A stretch of DNA of 64,000 nucleotides from Oxalobacteraceae bacterium OTU3CINTB1. Lineage in GTDB: Bacteria > Pseudomonadota > Gammaproteobacteria > Burkholderiales > Burkholderiaceae_D. A program made the position numbers and the translations under genes. This document shows, piece after piece, positions 51,243-58,853 of the stretch (within the stretch, counting starts at the first letter, position 1; each line of letters starts with the position of its first letter). The DNA lies in assembly GCA_024123955.1 (NCBI GenBank), contig CP099652.1, positions 1,550,001 through 1,614,000 of the forward strand. The letters are read 5' to 3'. The notes beneath the pieces were generated by a model. It saw only the letters and a list, made by a program, of their open reading frames with translations. It made no database searches and had not been told where the DNA came from.

Positions 51243-51560
51243 TTGCCAGAGCAATACAGTCGCTGGCCCGGCGCCTTGCCGCTGGGCCAGGCGCAAGTAC
51301 TGGAACGCCGACAGGTAATCGATGTGCCTGCCGGTGCCTTCGATGTGATCGAACACCGCACCTACACTGTGGCGTGCTGCTGCGGTCAGCGGCACGACAG
51401 CGCGTTTCCTCTTGAGGTAACAGAGACGGTGTCGCACGGGGACTGCATCACGCGCCGGTGCTCTGCGCCGATGAATCGGGCATGCGCGTGGACGGCAACC
51501 TGCATTGGATGCACGTGGCGGCCACCGCTCGCTGACCTGGTATGGAATGCACGAAATGCG
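51243..51560 (+). pseudogene. IS66-family transposase fragment
   Basis: In one frame RQVIDVPAGAFDVIEHRTYT and VACCCGQRHDSAFP represent the zinc-finger part of an IS66 transposase. In another, DESGMRVDGNLHWMHVAATA and LTWYGMHEMRG are the start of the catalytic domain (first Asp visible). The frame changes, the missing flanks and the absence of terminal repeats show a dead fragment. Confidence 0.75.
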
Positions 51561-51700
51561 CGGCGTGGTCGCCATCTATGACCGCATGAGCGCGGTGCAT
51601 GTGCGGATGGACGACGAAAAGCTGAAGATCAGCAACCCGGGTGGCCTGATGGACGGAGTGACGCTGGCGAACTTGAGGGGCGCCGAGGGCGTCGCCGGTG
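51561..51700 (+). pseudogene. Fragment of RecG/AlbA-type ATP-binding protein gene
   Basis: The frame reads AIYDRMSAVHVRMDDEKLKI then SNPGGLMDGVTLANL, the HATPase_c_4-type C-terminal domain pattern of AlbA/Schlafen-like regulators (usually HRDY...VHVRxxD...ISNPGGFxEGVT). It is open with the IS66 fragment upstream but lacks both ends of its own family, so it is a recombination remnant. Confidence 0.6.
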
Positions 51701-51840
51701 GCAAGGGCTCGCGCGGAGGCGGCGATCAAAGAGTCCATGGCGAGAGCATACACGCGCCGCGATTGATTTCGCCGAATCGATGGCGTTACACTAGCTGCGG
51801 CGCATCGCCACTCGACTTCAATAGACTAAAGGCCTAGAAA

Positions 51841-52233
51841 ATGTTCAGTCATGTGATGATCGGTTCGAATGATATCGAACGTTCCAAACGGTTTTACGAC
51901 GCCGTGCTTGGCGTCCTGGGCGCGGGTGAGCCGTTCCGCAATACCGCAGCTACCGGCCATGAGCGGCTTTTTTATCGACACGATGGAAATACCTTCGTCA
52001 TTACCCAGCCGATCAATGGCGAGCAGGCGAGTTGCGCGAATGGCGGCACGATTGGTTTCAAATGCAACTCTCCTGAGCAGGTGCGGGAATTTCACGACGT
52101 GGCCGTCGCGCATGGCGGCAAGTCGTGCGAGGAGCCGCCGGGCCTGCGTGACGGCAGCTTGGGGGCGATGCATCTGGCTTATGTTCGCGATCCGGACGGG
52201 AACAAGCTGTGTGCGCTGTATCGCGTTAAGTAG
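51841..52233 (+). CDS. VOC-family (glyoxalase-like) protein
   Basis: This 130-residue protein has the vicinal-oxygen-chelate fold in two halves (MFSHVMIGSNDIERSKRFYD; FHDVAVAHGGKSCEEPPGLR; HLAYVRDPDGNKLCALYRV). Metal-ligand candidates are His4 and the His and Glu/Asp of the second half. The substrate is unknown. It marks the return to ordinary chromosome after the island. Confidence 0.88.
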   Translation: MFSHVMIGSNDIERSKRFYDAVLGVLGAGEPFRNTAATGHERLFYRHDGNTFVITQPINGEQASCANGGTIGFKCNSPEQVREFHDVAVAHGGKSCEEPPGLRDGSLGAMHLAYVRDPDGNKLCALYRVK

Positions 52234-52362
52234 CTGGACCTACCCACCACAGCCTCGATTTGATGCTTCCGTGCTGCCAAACCTCTAGCGTTAAGTGCGC
52301 TCCCAAGCGCCTAAATAATGTAAGATCATTTTGATAACTTACTTCACTAGGGAGAATACCGG

Positions 52363-53052
52363 ATGAAACGCAATGCCATCATAGGCGCCATGATCGTGGC
52401 CGCAGCACTCGCGGCTTGCAAAAAGCATGAGAAGGTCGAGGAGGCGCCGGTTGTCGCCGCGCCCGTGCCTGTCACCGCGCCCGACCCCGCCGACGCAGGC
52501 AAGGTTCCGGCGGCCGAGCAGACCGACGAACAGCGCGAGGCAGCCAAGAAGCAGGCGCTGCTGGCCTACGGCGTGATGGAGGATAAATACATCAACGATC
52601 CGCGCGCGCAGTGGGCGACGGAAGCCAAGGCCAGCTCGGTCTTCGGCGACCAGGACGGCAAGACGCCGTCCGATTCGAATCTGGCCAAGAACGCGGTCGG
52701 TCCGAGCGATGGCAATACGTGGACCAATAACCATATCGATCAGGGTTTCGATTGGCTGGAGACCACGTTCGCGACGCCGGTCAACGCGACCGAGGTGCGC
52801 TTCGTGCTGCCGAGCGGGCAGGGCGTGGAGGCGGTTAACAAGGTGGAGTTGCAGGACACCGACGGCAAGTGGAATACCGTGTGGGAAGGCGTGAGCGATG
52901 TGAAGAAAGACGATCGCGGCAACCGTACTTGGTTCGTGAAGACTTTCAGCAAGACCGCGTACAAGGCCAAGGCGGTGAAGGTGACTTACGCGAACAACCT
53001 GCAGCATGACTATAAGGTCATCGATGCGGTGCAATTGGTGGGTGATAAGTAA
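52363..53052 (+). CDS. Discoidin-like (F5/8-type) lipoprotein
   Basis: This 229-residue lipoprotein has signal and lipobox LAAC near residue 19, and an Ala/Pro/Glu-rich linker to about residue 65. A beta-sandwich domain follows with ATEAKASSVFGDQDGKTPSD, FDWLETTFATPVNATEVRFV and AKAVKVTYANN. The pattern resembles discoidin/F5-8 type C carbohydrate-binding domains. GGAG precedes the ATG. It is likely surface or periplasmic; the ligand is unknown. Confidence 0.75.
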   Translation: MKRNAIIGAMIVAAALAACKKHEKVEEAPVVAAPVPVTAPDPADAGKVPAAEQTDEQREAAKKQALLAYGVMEDKYINDPRAQWATEAKASSVFGDQDGKTPSDSNLAKNAVGPSDGNTWTNNHIDQGFDWLETTFATPVNATEVRFVLPSGQGVEAVNKVELQDTDGKWNTVWEGVSDVKKDDRGNRTWFVKTFSKTAYKAKAVKVTYANNLQHDYKVIDAVQLVGDK

Positions 53053-53087
53053 TCGTGTGATCGGTGGGCCGCTGGCGGCGCATGCAT

Positions 53088-53113
53088 GGCGGATTACGCT
53101 TCGCTAATCCGCC
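53088..53113. repeat. REP-like palindrome GGCGGATTA ... TAATCCGCC
   Basis: Nine-base perfect arms are separated by CGCTTCGC, with flanking CATGCAT and CTACG. This sequence type recurs in intergenic regions of many proteobacteria. It sits 35 bases after the discoidin-like gene and may also act as a transcript end. Confidence 0.65.
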
Positions 53114-53152
53114 CTACGTGGTTTAGATTGGCTCGTCGGCCGTCGGTCTTCG

Positions 53153-53341
53153 TTATAGATTGTCGGCGGCGCGGCGCTTGTCGGGCTCGTTGAGCACGCG
53201 GGCGATGACCGGGAGCGGGACGCCGGCGTCCTCCAGGAATATGGCGGCGGCTTCACGGCCGTCGGTCTCAAGCATGGCGATGCCGGCGTGCACGGCGATG
53301 GCCTTGGCGCGGTCGGGTCGGGAACGTCGTTCTATCATCAT
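53153..53341 (-). CDS. Small protein of unknown function
   Basis: This 62-residue protein has an excellent ribosome site (AGGAGG) five bases before ATGATG. The sequence has a basic N-terminus (MMIERRSRPDRAKAIAVHAG) and a probable helical remainder with GREAAAIFLEDAGVPLPVIA. The second half, ending RVLNEPDKRRAADNL, looks like part of a small DNA-binding or regulator-like helical fold, but nothing definite is recognised. Confidence 0.6.
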   Translation of the reverse strand: MMIERRSRPDRAKAIAVHAGIAMLETDGREAAAIFLEDAGVPLPVIARVLNEPDKRRAADNL

Positions 53342-53429
53342 ATGGCCTCCTGTCGTTAAGAAGACAGTATCACAAAAGCAATGGCCTTGCGCGCACCCAC
53401 CGCACGCCGGCACATGCCTGCGGCGGCCG

Positions 53430-53840
53430 TTACGCGCTCTTGCGGGCGAAGCTGGCGCGCATGTCGCACGCGGTGCCGATGGCGCGCAGGATTTCTTCCA
53501 TGCCGGCCGGTTTGGTGATGTGCTGGTCGAAGCCGGCATCGTGCGTGCGCTGGCGCGTGCCCTTGTCGCCCCAGGCGGTGAAGGCGACCAGCGCGAGGTT
53601 GCTGAATTCCGGCTGCGCGCGCAAGGCGGCGGCGACCTGGAAGCCGTCCATGACCGGCATGCCCAGGTCTAGCAGGATGACGTCGGGCGCGAAATCCTTT
53701 GCGCTCTGCAATCCCTCGGCGCCGCTGTAGGCGACGGCGGTGTGGTAGCCGTACAGGTCGAGCAACTCTGCCGCGACGTCGGCCGCCTGGCTGTTGTCGT
53801 CGATAATGAGTATGCGTTTGGTGGAAGTGGACTGGTCCAT
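53430..53840 (-). CDS. Single-domain response regulator (CheY-like)
   Basis: This receiver domain of 136 residues reads KRILIIDDNSQAADVAAELL, DVILLDLGMPVMDGFQVAAA (phospho-Asp), FTAWGDKGTRQRTHDAG and DQHITKPAGMEEIL (Lys). No output domain is present. Its kinase is not adjacent; the receiver probably serves one of the hybrid kinases elsewhere. The start at MDQSTSTKR was preferred to an in-frame ATG eight codons earlier. Confidence 0.9.
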   Translation of the reverse strand: MDQSTSTKRILIIDDNSQAADVAAELLDLYGYHTAVAYSGAEGLQSAKDFAPDVILLDLGMPVMDGFQVAAALRAQPEFSNLALVAFTAWGDKGTRQRTHDAGFDQHITKPAGMEEILRAIGTACDMRASFARKSA

Positions 53841-54095
53841 GATATCGATCGAAAAAGTGGGCAACTGGAGCGTTGCGTCTTTCGGCTGGGGCCAGGCCGG
53901 GTTTGGTTGCGCGTGCGTTGAATCTGGGCACGGCGGGGAGGAAGAGAATTGCTTTCCTGAACCAGATTATAGGGCTAAACCAGTATCTGAAGGCAAGGTA
54001 TTTAACATTTCTGTGCGTATATGCGGCTCTATTTCTTGAATAATTGCATAGTCGTCACCACTTGAGTTCAGATCCAATATCGAAAAGGAATGATG

Positions 54096-54593
54096 ATGAC
54101 GATTGAGAAAGCCATTCTGGCCGGCGGTTGTTTTTGGGGCATGCAGGATTTGATCCGTAAAATGCCGGGCGTCGAAACCACGCGCGTCGGTTATAGCGGC
54201 GGCGACGTGCCCAATGCAACGTATCGCAATCACGGCACGCATGCCGAGGCGATCGAGATTCATTTCGATCCATCGGTGATCAGCTACCGAAAAATCCTGG
54301 AATTCTTTTTCCAGATTCACGATCCGAGCACCGCTAATCGCCAGGGCAACGATGTGGGTATGAGTTATCGTTCGGCTATTTTCTATGTCGACGACCAACA
54401 AAAAGCGACGGCCGAGGACACCATCGCCGATGTGAACGCGTCCGGCTTGTGGCCTGGCAAAGTGGTGACCGAGCTGGCGCCGGCAGGTCCATTCTGGGAG
54501 GCGGAACCCGAGCACCAGGATTACCTGGAGCGTATTCCCAACGGCTACACCTGCCACTACGTCCGTCCGGACTGGCGGCTGCCGAAGCGCTGA
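54096..54593 (+). CDS. msrA: Peptide methionine sulfoxide reductase MsrA
   Basis: This 165-residue repair enzyme reduces methionine-S-sulfoxide. The catalytic motif AGGCFWG holds Cys12; [20 protein letters not shown] and the C-terminal GYTCHYVRP (resolving Cys) are present. Three consecutive ATG codons begin at 54090; the third is six bases from AAAAGGA and is the likely start. Confidence 0.96.
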   Translation: MTIEKAILAGGCFWGMQDLIRKMPGVETTRVGYSGGDVPNATYRNHGTHAEAIEIHFDPSVISYRKILEFFFQIHDPSTANRQGNDVGMSYRSAIFYVDDQQKATAEDTIADVNASGLWPGKVVTELAPAGPFWEAEPEHQDYLERIPNGYTCHYVRPDWRLPKR

Positions 54594-54730
54594 TACTGCC
54601 TGTAGTTGTTTTTTGATTGGTAAAACTACTTTAAAAACAGCTACTTGGGAATCGGAAGGTATACGGAAGGTGGTATTCCCGGTTGGTCGCTACAGTGCAT
54701 CCATGCATTGCGTCCACCGGAGAGTACATC

Positions 54731-55126
54731 ATGAGTCAACTATTTACCGCCGTTTATGAAGTCAACAGCCCCGTCGATGGCGGTCCGACCTTGCGGTTGA
54801 ATCTTGTCGTCGACGGGCGCAACGATAGCGTCGTCGGCCACGTTCAGCTGGATGATTTTTCCGGCGCCAGCAAGGCGATCTCGGTGCGCGGCCATCACGT
54901 CGAAATCGACGGCGAACAGCCCATGCAGGCCATCGTGCTTGCCGGTACGCCGACGATCTTTCCATGCAAGGACGAAGACCCGAGCGCTTTTCAATTGCTG
55001 ATGGTATTGCCGACGGCCTGGAAAGATGGCCAGGTTTGCTACAAAATGAGTTTCGGTAAACACTCGCCACGGGTTCTGGAAATCCACGACGGTATTGCGC
55101 GCGCCGTGATGCAAGTCGCGAATTAA
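54731..55126 (+). CDS. Protein of unknown function, DUF1842-like
   Basis: This 131-residue soluble protein has alternating beta strands (TLRLNLVVDGRNDSVVGHVQ; ISVRGHHVEIDGEQPMQAIV; FQLLMVLPTAWKDGQVCYKM). The LxLxLxVDxxxxxVxGxxxL and VLxxxWKxGxxxYxx pattern resembles DUF1842, tentatively. No signal peptide. A ribosome site (GGAGAG) precedes ATG at 54731. Confidence 0.65.
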   Translation: MSQLFTAVYEVNSPVDGGPTLRLNLVVDGRNDSVVGHVQLDDFSGASKAISVRGHHVEIDGEQPMQAIVLAGTPTIFPCKDEDPSAFQLLMVLPTAWKDGQVCYKMSFGKHSPRVLEIHDGIARAVMQVAN

Positions 55127-55435
55127 TCCGGTTATATTCACACCCGCTTTAGTACCACTTTTTTATCCCGCCCAATTGGTACTCGCCGATAAACAAAGCG
55201 TTTATCCGCAGGTACTCTTTTGCCAGTTTCATGCCCAGATAAGGCATCTCGTCGACGTCGTTAGTGGGCGCTTACTATCTGTGTCGTGACTGCTATGGTT
55301 CATTTCTCCGGAGACTGTTTTCCTTGCGCAATTGGTATTAGAGTGGATGCAATTATTAAAACCACTTGACTACCAATTCTTTCGGTTCCATCCTGAAAAA
55401 ACAAGAAAAGCATAGATCACCCACCCGAAGGAGAG
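55127..55435 (+). promoter_or_regulatory. Chitinase upstream region with AATTGGTA sites
   Basis: The gene-free stretch of about 310 bases contains AATTGGTA at 55174-55181 and 55330-55337, and its exact reverse complement TACCAATT at 55371-55378. The last overlaps a candidate -35 (TTGACT, 55366-55371); the -10 is weak. The two proximal sites are 41 bp apart centre to centre. This is the pattern of a looping repressor; a GntR- or LacI-type regulator of chitin or N-acetylglucosamine genes is a guess. Confidence 0.5.
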
Positions 55436-57139
55436 ATGATGGAACATGCAGTGAAGGGGAATGCGGCCGTGATGGGCCTGATCGCCGGCATGCTGGCGGC
55501 GTGCGGCGGGGGAAGCGACACCCCCGCTTCCGATACATCGAACAAGTTGCTGGCGGCGGTGCAAACCGCTGCGGCGGCCGCCGATAGTTGTCCGGCCTGG
55601 TCGTCCACGGCGATTTACACGGTCGATATGTGCGTGATCTACAACGGCGCCGTCTACAAGGCCAAGTGGTGGACGCAGAATAACGTCCCAGGCACGGAGC
55701 AGTGGGGACCTTGGGCTTTGCAAACCACCACGCCGACACCGACGCCCACTCCAACGCCGACGCCCACCCCGACACCCACTCCAACACCAACCCCGACGCC
55801 CACCCCAACACCTACTCCAACGCCCACGCCCACGCCAGTCCCTGGCGGCCGTGAAATCGGCTCCTACTTCGCGCAATGGGGCGTCTACGGCCGCAGTTAC
55901 GAAGTGGCCGACATCCACACCACCAAAACGCCGGTCAACGGTGTGCAGACCAGCGTCGCCGACCAGCTCACGTTCATCAACTACGCCTTCGCCAATACCT
56001 ATGCCAAGAACGGCGGCTATGAATGCGACATGGTGACCAAGGCCGAAACCGGCGGATCGAATCCCGGTTCGCCGGACGCCGGCACCGGCGGCGATGCCTA
56101 CGCCGATTATCAGCGCTCGCCGGCGCGCACCGTCAACGGTCAGGCCGTGCCGTGGGATGCGCCGTTGAGCGGCAACTTCCTGCAACTGAAGCTGCTCAAG
56201 GCCGCGCACCCGAACCTGAAGATCTTCATTTCGCTGGGCGGCTGGAGCTGGTCGAAGAACTTCTCGGCGGCCGCCAAGACCGACGCGCTGCGCAAGCAGC
56301 TGGCCAAGTCCTGCGTGAAGATGTTCATCGCAGGCGACCTGCCGGTCCAGGATGGACGCGGCGGCGCGGGCGCGGCCAAAGGTGTGTTCGATGGTATCGA
56401 CATCGACTGGGAATACCCGGGCGGTGGCGGCCAGACCTACAACACCGTCGACACGGTCAACGACAAGCGCAACTTCACCTTGCTGATGGCCGAATTCCGC
56501 GCGCAGCTCGACGCGCAGGGCGCCATCGACGGCAAGCGCTATGCGCTGACGGCGGCCATCGGCGCGGGCGGCGAGAAAATCGCCCAGACCGAACCGGCGC
56601 TGTACGGCCAGTACATGGACTGGGTCAACCTGATGACCTATGACTTCCACGGCGGATGGGAATCGACCACCAACTTCCACGCGCCGCTGTACCACGATCC
56701 GGCCGATCCATCGACCGGCAATCTGGCCAAGTACAACAGCCACGATTCGATCACCGCGCTGGTGGCGGCAGGCATGCCGCGCAATAAGATCCTGCTCGGC
56801 GTGCCGTTCTACGGACGCGGATGGAAAGGCGTGGCGGCTGGACCGAACGGCAACGGCCTGTATCAAAGCACCGGCGGCGCGGCGGCCGGCGCCTACGAGG
56901 CGGGGATCGACGACTACAAGGTGTTGATTAACAAAACCGGGTCGCGCTGGTATCATCCGGTGACAAAGCAGCTGTACCTCTACACCGGCAGCGGTGAGTG
57001 GTGGAGCTACGACGACCCCACCGTAATCGCGACCAAGATGCAGTACGTGCGCGATCAAAACCTGCGCGGCGCCTTCTCCTGGGAGTTGGACGGCGACGCC
57101 AACGGCGCCCTCACCAACGCCGTCTGGATAGGAAGATAA
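55436..57139 (+). CDS. Secreted family 18 chitinase with CBM5/12 domain
   Basis: This 567-residue lipoprotein-type enzyme (lipobox LAACGG, Cys23) has a CBM5/12 chitin-binding module at about residues 54-98 (CPAWSSTAIYTVDMCVIYNG; WWTQNNVPGTEQWGPWA) and a Thr-Pro linker. Its GH18 domain starts REIGSYFAQWGVYGRSYEV. The catalytic DGIDIDWEYPG places Glu326 as proton donor; ISLGGWSWS, MTYDFHGGW and GAFSWELDGD are standard. It should cleave chitin at or outside the cell surface. GAAGGAG precedes the ATG. Confidence 0.95.
   Translation: MMEHAVKGNAAVMGLIAGMLAACGGGSDTPASDTSNKLLAAVQTAAAAADSCPAWSSTAIYTVDMCVIYNGAVYKAKWWTQNNVPGTEQWGPWALQTTTPTPTPTPTPTPTPTPTPTPTPTPTPTPTPTPTPTPVPGGREIGSYFAQWGVYGRSYEVADIHTTKTPVNGVQTSVADQLTFINYAFANTYAKNGGYECDMVTKAETGGSNPGSPDAGTGGDAYADYQRSPARTVNGQAVPWDAPLSGNFLQLKLLKAAHPNLKIFISLGGWSWSKNFSAAAKTDALRKQLAKSCVKMFIAGDLPVQDGRGGAGAAKGVFDGIDIDWEYPGGGGQTYNTVDTVNDKRNFTLLMAEFRAQLDAQGAIDGKRYALTAAIGAGGEKIAQTEPALYGQYMDWVNLMTYDFHGGWESTTNFHAPLYHDPADPSTGNLAKYNSHDSITALVAAGMPRNKILLGVPFYGRGWKGVAAGPNGNGLYQSTGGAAAGAYEAGIDDYKVLINKTGSRWYHPVTKQLYLYTGSGEWWSYDDPTVIATKMQYVRDQNLRGAFSWELDGDANGALTNAVWIGR
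55731..55839 (+). repeat. Thr-Pro repeat array inside the chitinase gene
   Basis: Imperfect 6- and 12-base units (ACGCCGACACC-like) encode about 17 Thr-Pro dipeptides linking the binding and catalytic domains. The array is likely flexible and could change length by slippage in steps of six bases, keeping frame. Confidence 0.9.
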
Positions 57140-57142
57140 GCG

Positions 57143-58159
57143 ATGACGCGCCATGCAACCGTTGCACCCGTAGCTGTCAACGACGCATGGCGCACCTGGA
57201 TCGCCGAGAACCTGATGCTGGGCGGCCGGCCGGAAGGCCTGGTCGGTATTCTGATCCAGTCCGGCGTCAGCGAGCACGAGGCGCTGGCGGAGGTCGACGC
57301 TGCGCTGCGCAGCCCTTACGTCAAGGGTGCGTCGCGCTTGCACAATCGGCTGGCGAAGCGCGACTGGGTGCTGGGCATCCAGTCGCGATTGAACCGTCTG
57401 GCGCCGACCGGGGTGCCGCGCCGCGCGCGCCTGTCCGGCGATGCCTTCCTCGAAGAGCACTACCGCAGCAACCGGCCGGTGATCATCACCGGCATGCTGG
57501 ACGACTGCGTCGCCTGCACCAAATGGACGTTCGATTATTTGAGCGGGCATCTGGGCGAGCGCGAGGTGGAGGTGCAGTTCGGCCGCGACGCCGATCCGAA
57601 TTACGAATTGAACAGCCAGGCGCACAAACGCCGCATGCCTTTTGGCGAATACGTGGAACTGGTGCGCGCCAGTGGCCGCAGCAACGATTTCTACATGACC
57701 GCCAATAACGACGAGAGAAACCGCGAGGCGCTGCGGGAGCTGATGGCCGACCTGCCGCCGCTGGCCGAGTATCTGAACGACGAGCGGCGCGGCTTTTTCT
57801 GGTTCGGGCCGGCCGGCACGCTCACGCCGTTTCACCACGACCTGACCAACAATTTCATGATCCAAATCGCTGGCCGCAAGCGCGTGCGCTTGATCGCGCC
57901 GTGCGATATTCCCCATCTGTATAACCAGCGGCACTGCTTTACGCCGGTCGACGGGCGCGCCATCGATCTCCAGCGCTTTCCCATGATGGCGAACGTGCCG
58001 GTGATCGACTGCGTGCTGGCGCCGGGAGAGATCCTGTTCCTGCCGGTCGGCTGGTGGCATTTCGTCGAGGCGCTCGATGTCACCATCACCATCTCAACCA
58101 CCCATTTCAGGTGGGACAACGACTTCTATTCGGACTACCCCGCCAACCGCGATTTTTGA
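57143..58159 (+). CDS. Cupin_8/JmjC-like Fe(II)-dependent oxygenase family protein
   Basis: This 338-residue protein has a helical N-terminal part (WRTWIAENLMLGGRPEGLVG). Its JmjC/cupin_8 domain shows YRSNRPVIITGMLDDCVACT, FWFGPAGTLTPFHHDLTNNF (His-x-Asp) and FLPVGWWHFVEALDVTITIS (distal His), so the iron triad is complete. It starts four bases after the chitinase stop, so the two form an operon. Related proteins occur in TonB-receptor and glycan loci; the substrate is unknown. Confidence 0.85.
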   Translation: MTRHATVAPVAVNDAWRTWIAENLMLGGRPEGLVGILIQSGVSEHEALAEVDAALRSPYVKGASRLHNRLAKRDWVLGIQSRLNRLAPTGVPRRARLSGDAFLEEHYRSNRPVIITGMLDDCVACTKWTFDYLSGHLGEREVEVQFGRDADPNYELNSQAHKRRMPFGEYVELVRASGRSNDFYMTANNDERNREALRELMADLPPLAEYLNDERRGFFWFGPAGTLTPFHHDLTNNFMIQIAGRKRVRLIAPCDIPHLYNQRHCFTPVDGRAIDLQRFPMMANVPVIDCVLAPGEILFLPVGWWHFVEALDVTITISTTHFRWDNDFYSDYPANRDF

Positions 58160-58239
58160 TCCGCAGCTGGCGCGCGGATTGCGCCGCCCGCGGAAAACCG
58201 ATATCGTTGAGCCATCCGCCAACGCCTGTCGACTTACCG

Positions 58240-58725
58240 ATGATCAGACCCGCCACACCGGACGATGCCAGCGCCATCGTCGAGATCTACAACCACTACG
58301 TCGCCACCACGGTGATCAGTTTTGAAGAGCGCCCTGTCACGCCGGACGAAATGGCCGGCCGCATCCGCGACGTGATGGCAACCTTGCCCTGGCTGGTGTA
58401 CGAATCCGAGGGCACCGTGCTCGGTTATGCGTATGCGACCAAATTGCGCGTGCGCAGCGCCTACCGCTATTCGGCGGAGACCAGCGTGTACGTCGCGCCG
58501 GGGCAGGGCGGCAAGGGCATCGGCTCGGCGCTGTACACAACCCTGCTGGAGGAACTGCGCGCGCGCGAAATCCACATGGCCATCGGTGGCATCGCGCAGC
58601 CCAATCCGGCCAGCGTGGCCTTGCACGAGCGCCTGGGCTTCGAAAAAGTCGCCCACTTCAAGCAGGTGGGCCGCAAGTTCGACCGCTGGATCGACATGGG
58701 CTACTGGGAGCTGCAACTCGGTTGA
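58240..58725 (+). CDS. GNAT N-acetyltransferase (phosphinothricin-acetyltransferase-like)
   Basis: This 161-residue enzyme reads MIRPATPDDASAIVEIYNHY, FEERPVTPDEMAGRI, GYAYATKLRVRSAYRYSAET, and the acetyl-CoA loop APGQGGKGIGSALYTTLLEE. It ends ALHERLGFEKVAHFKQVGRK and DRWIDMGYWELQL. This matches the Pat/YncA-like subgroup acting on amino-acid analogues. The ATG at 58240 matches family N-termini; the upstream open frame overlaps the cupin gene. Confidence 0.9.
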   Translation: MIRPATPDDASAIVEIYNHYVATTVISFEERPVTPDEMAGRIRDVMATLPWLVYESEGTVLGYAYATKLRVRSAYRYSAETSVYVAPGQGGKGIGSALYTTLLEELRAREIHMAIGGIAQPNPASVALHERLGFEKVAHFKQVGRKFDRWIDMGYWELQLG

Positions 58726-58853
58726 CGGGACTTGGGCCTCGCCCTTGGAGTTGACTGCGCCGTTGACCCGTTATTGGGGCGCATCGTGCGTCGGGGCCGC
58801 CGAAAAGTTGATATGATGTGGCTTTGTTAACACCGGGTTCGCCCGCAGCCATC

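Larger units (their letters stand above)
50955..51840. other. Decayed mobile DNA between yefM and the VOC gene
   Basis: About 885 bases with no intact gene. Adjacent to yefM is a leader of about 175 bases containing small hairpins (CCAGC-N5-GCTGG; CCCCTTAGGGG), then the yefM promoter/operator, then an IS66 transposase fragment joined to a fragment of an ATP-binding protein gene, then about 140 bases without recognisable content. Confidence 0.7.

Noticed and set aside
51122..51361. Minus-strand small frame upstream of yefM
   Set aside because: It runs through the yefM promoter and the IS66 fragment, has no ribosome site and no recognisable content.
54594..54730. GTAGTT ... AACTAC with T-runs as a terminator after msrA
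   Set aside because: The six-base stem encloses a long loop that contains the T-run, so it does not have terminator form.
55731..55839. Possible CRISPR-like or minisatellite array
   Set aside because: Units are 6-12 bases with no spacers and keep the reading frame; it encodes a Thr-Pro linker.
55370..58060. 896-codon open frame antisense to chitinase and cupin genes
   Set aside because: Both plus-strand genes are clear; the antisense product includes low-complexity repeats opposite the Thr-Pro linker.
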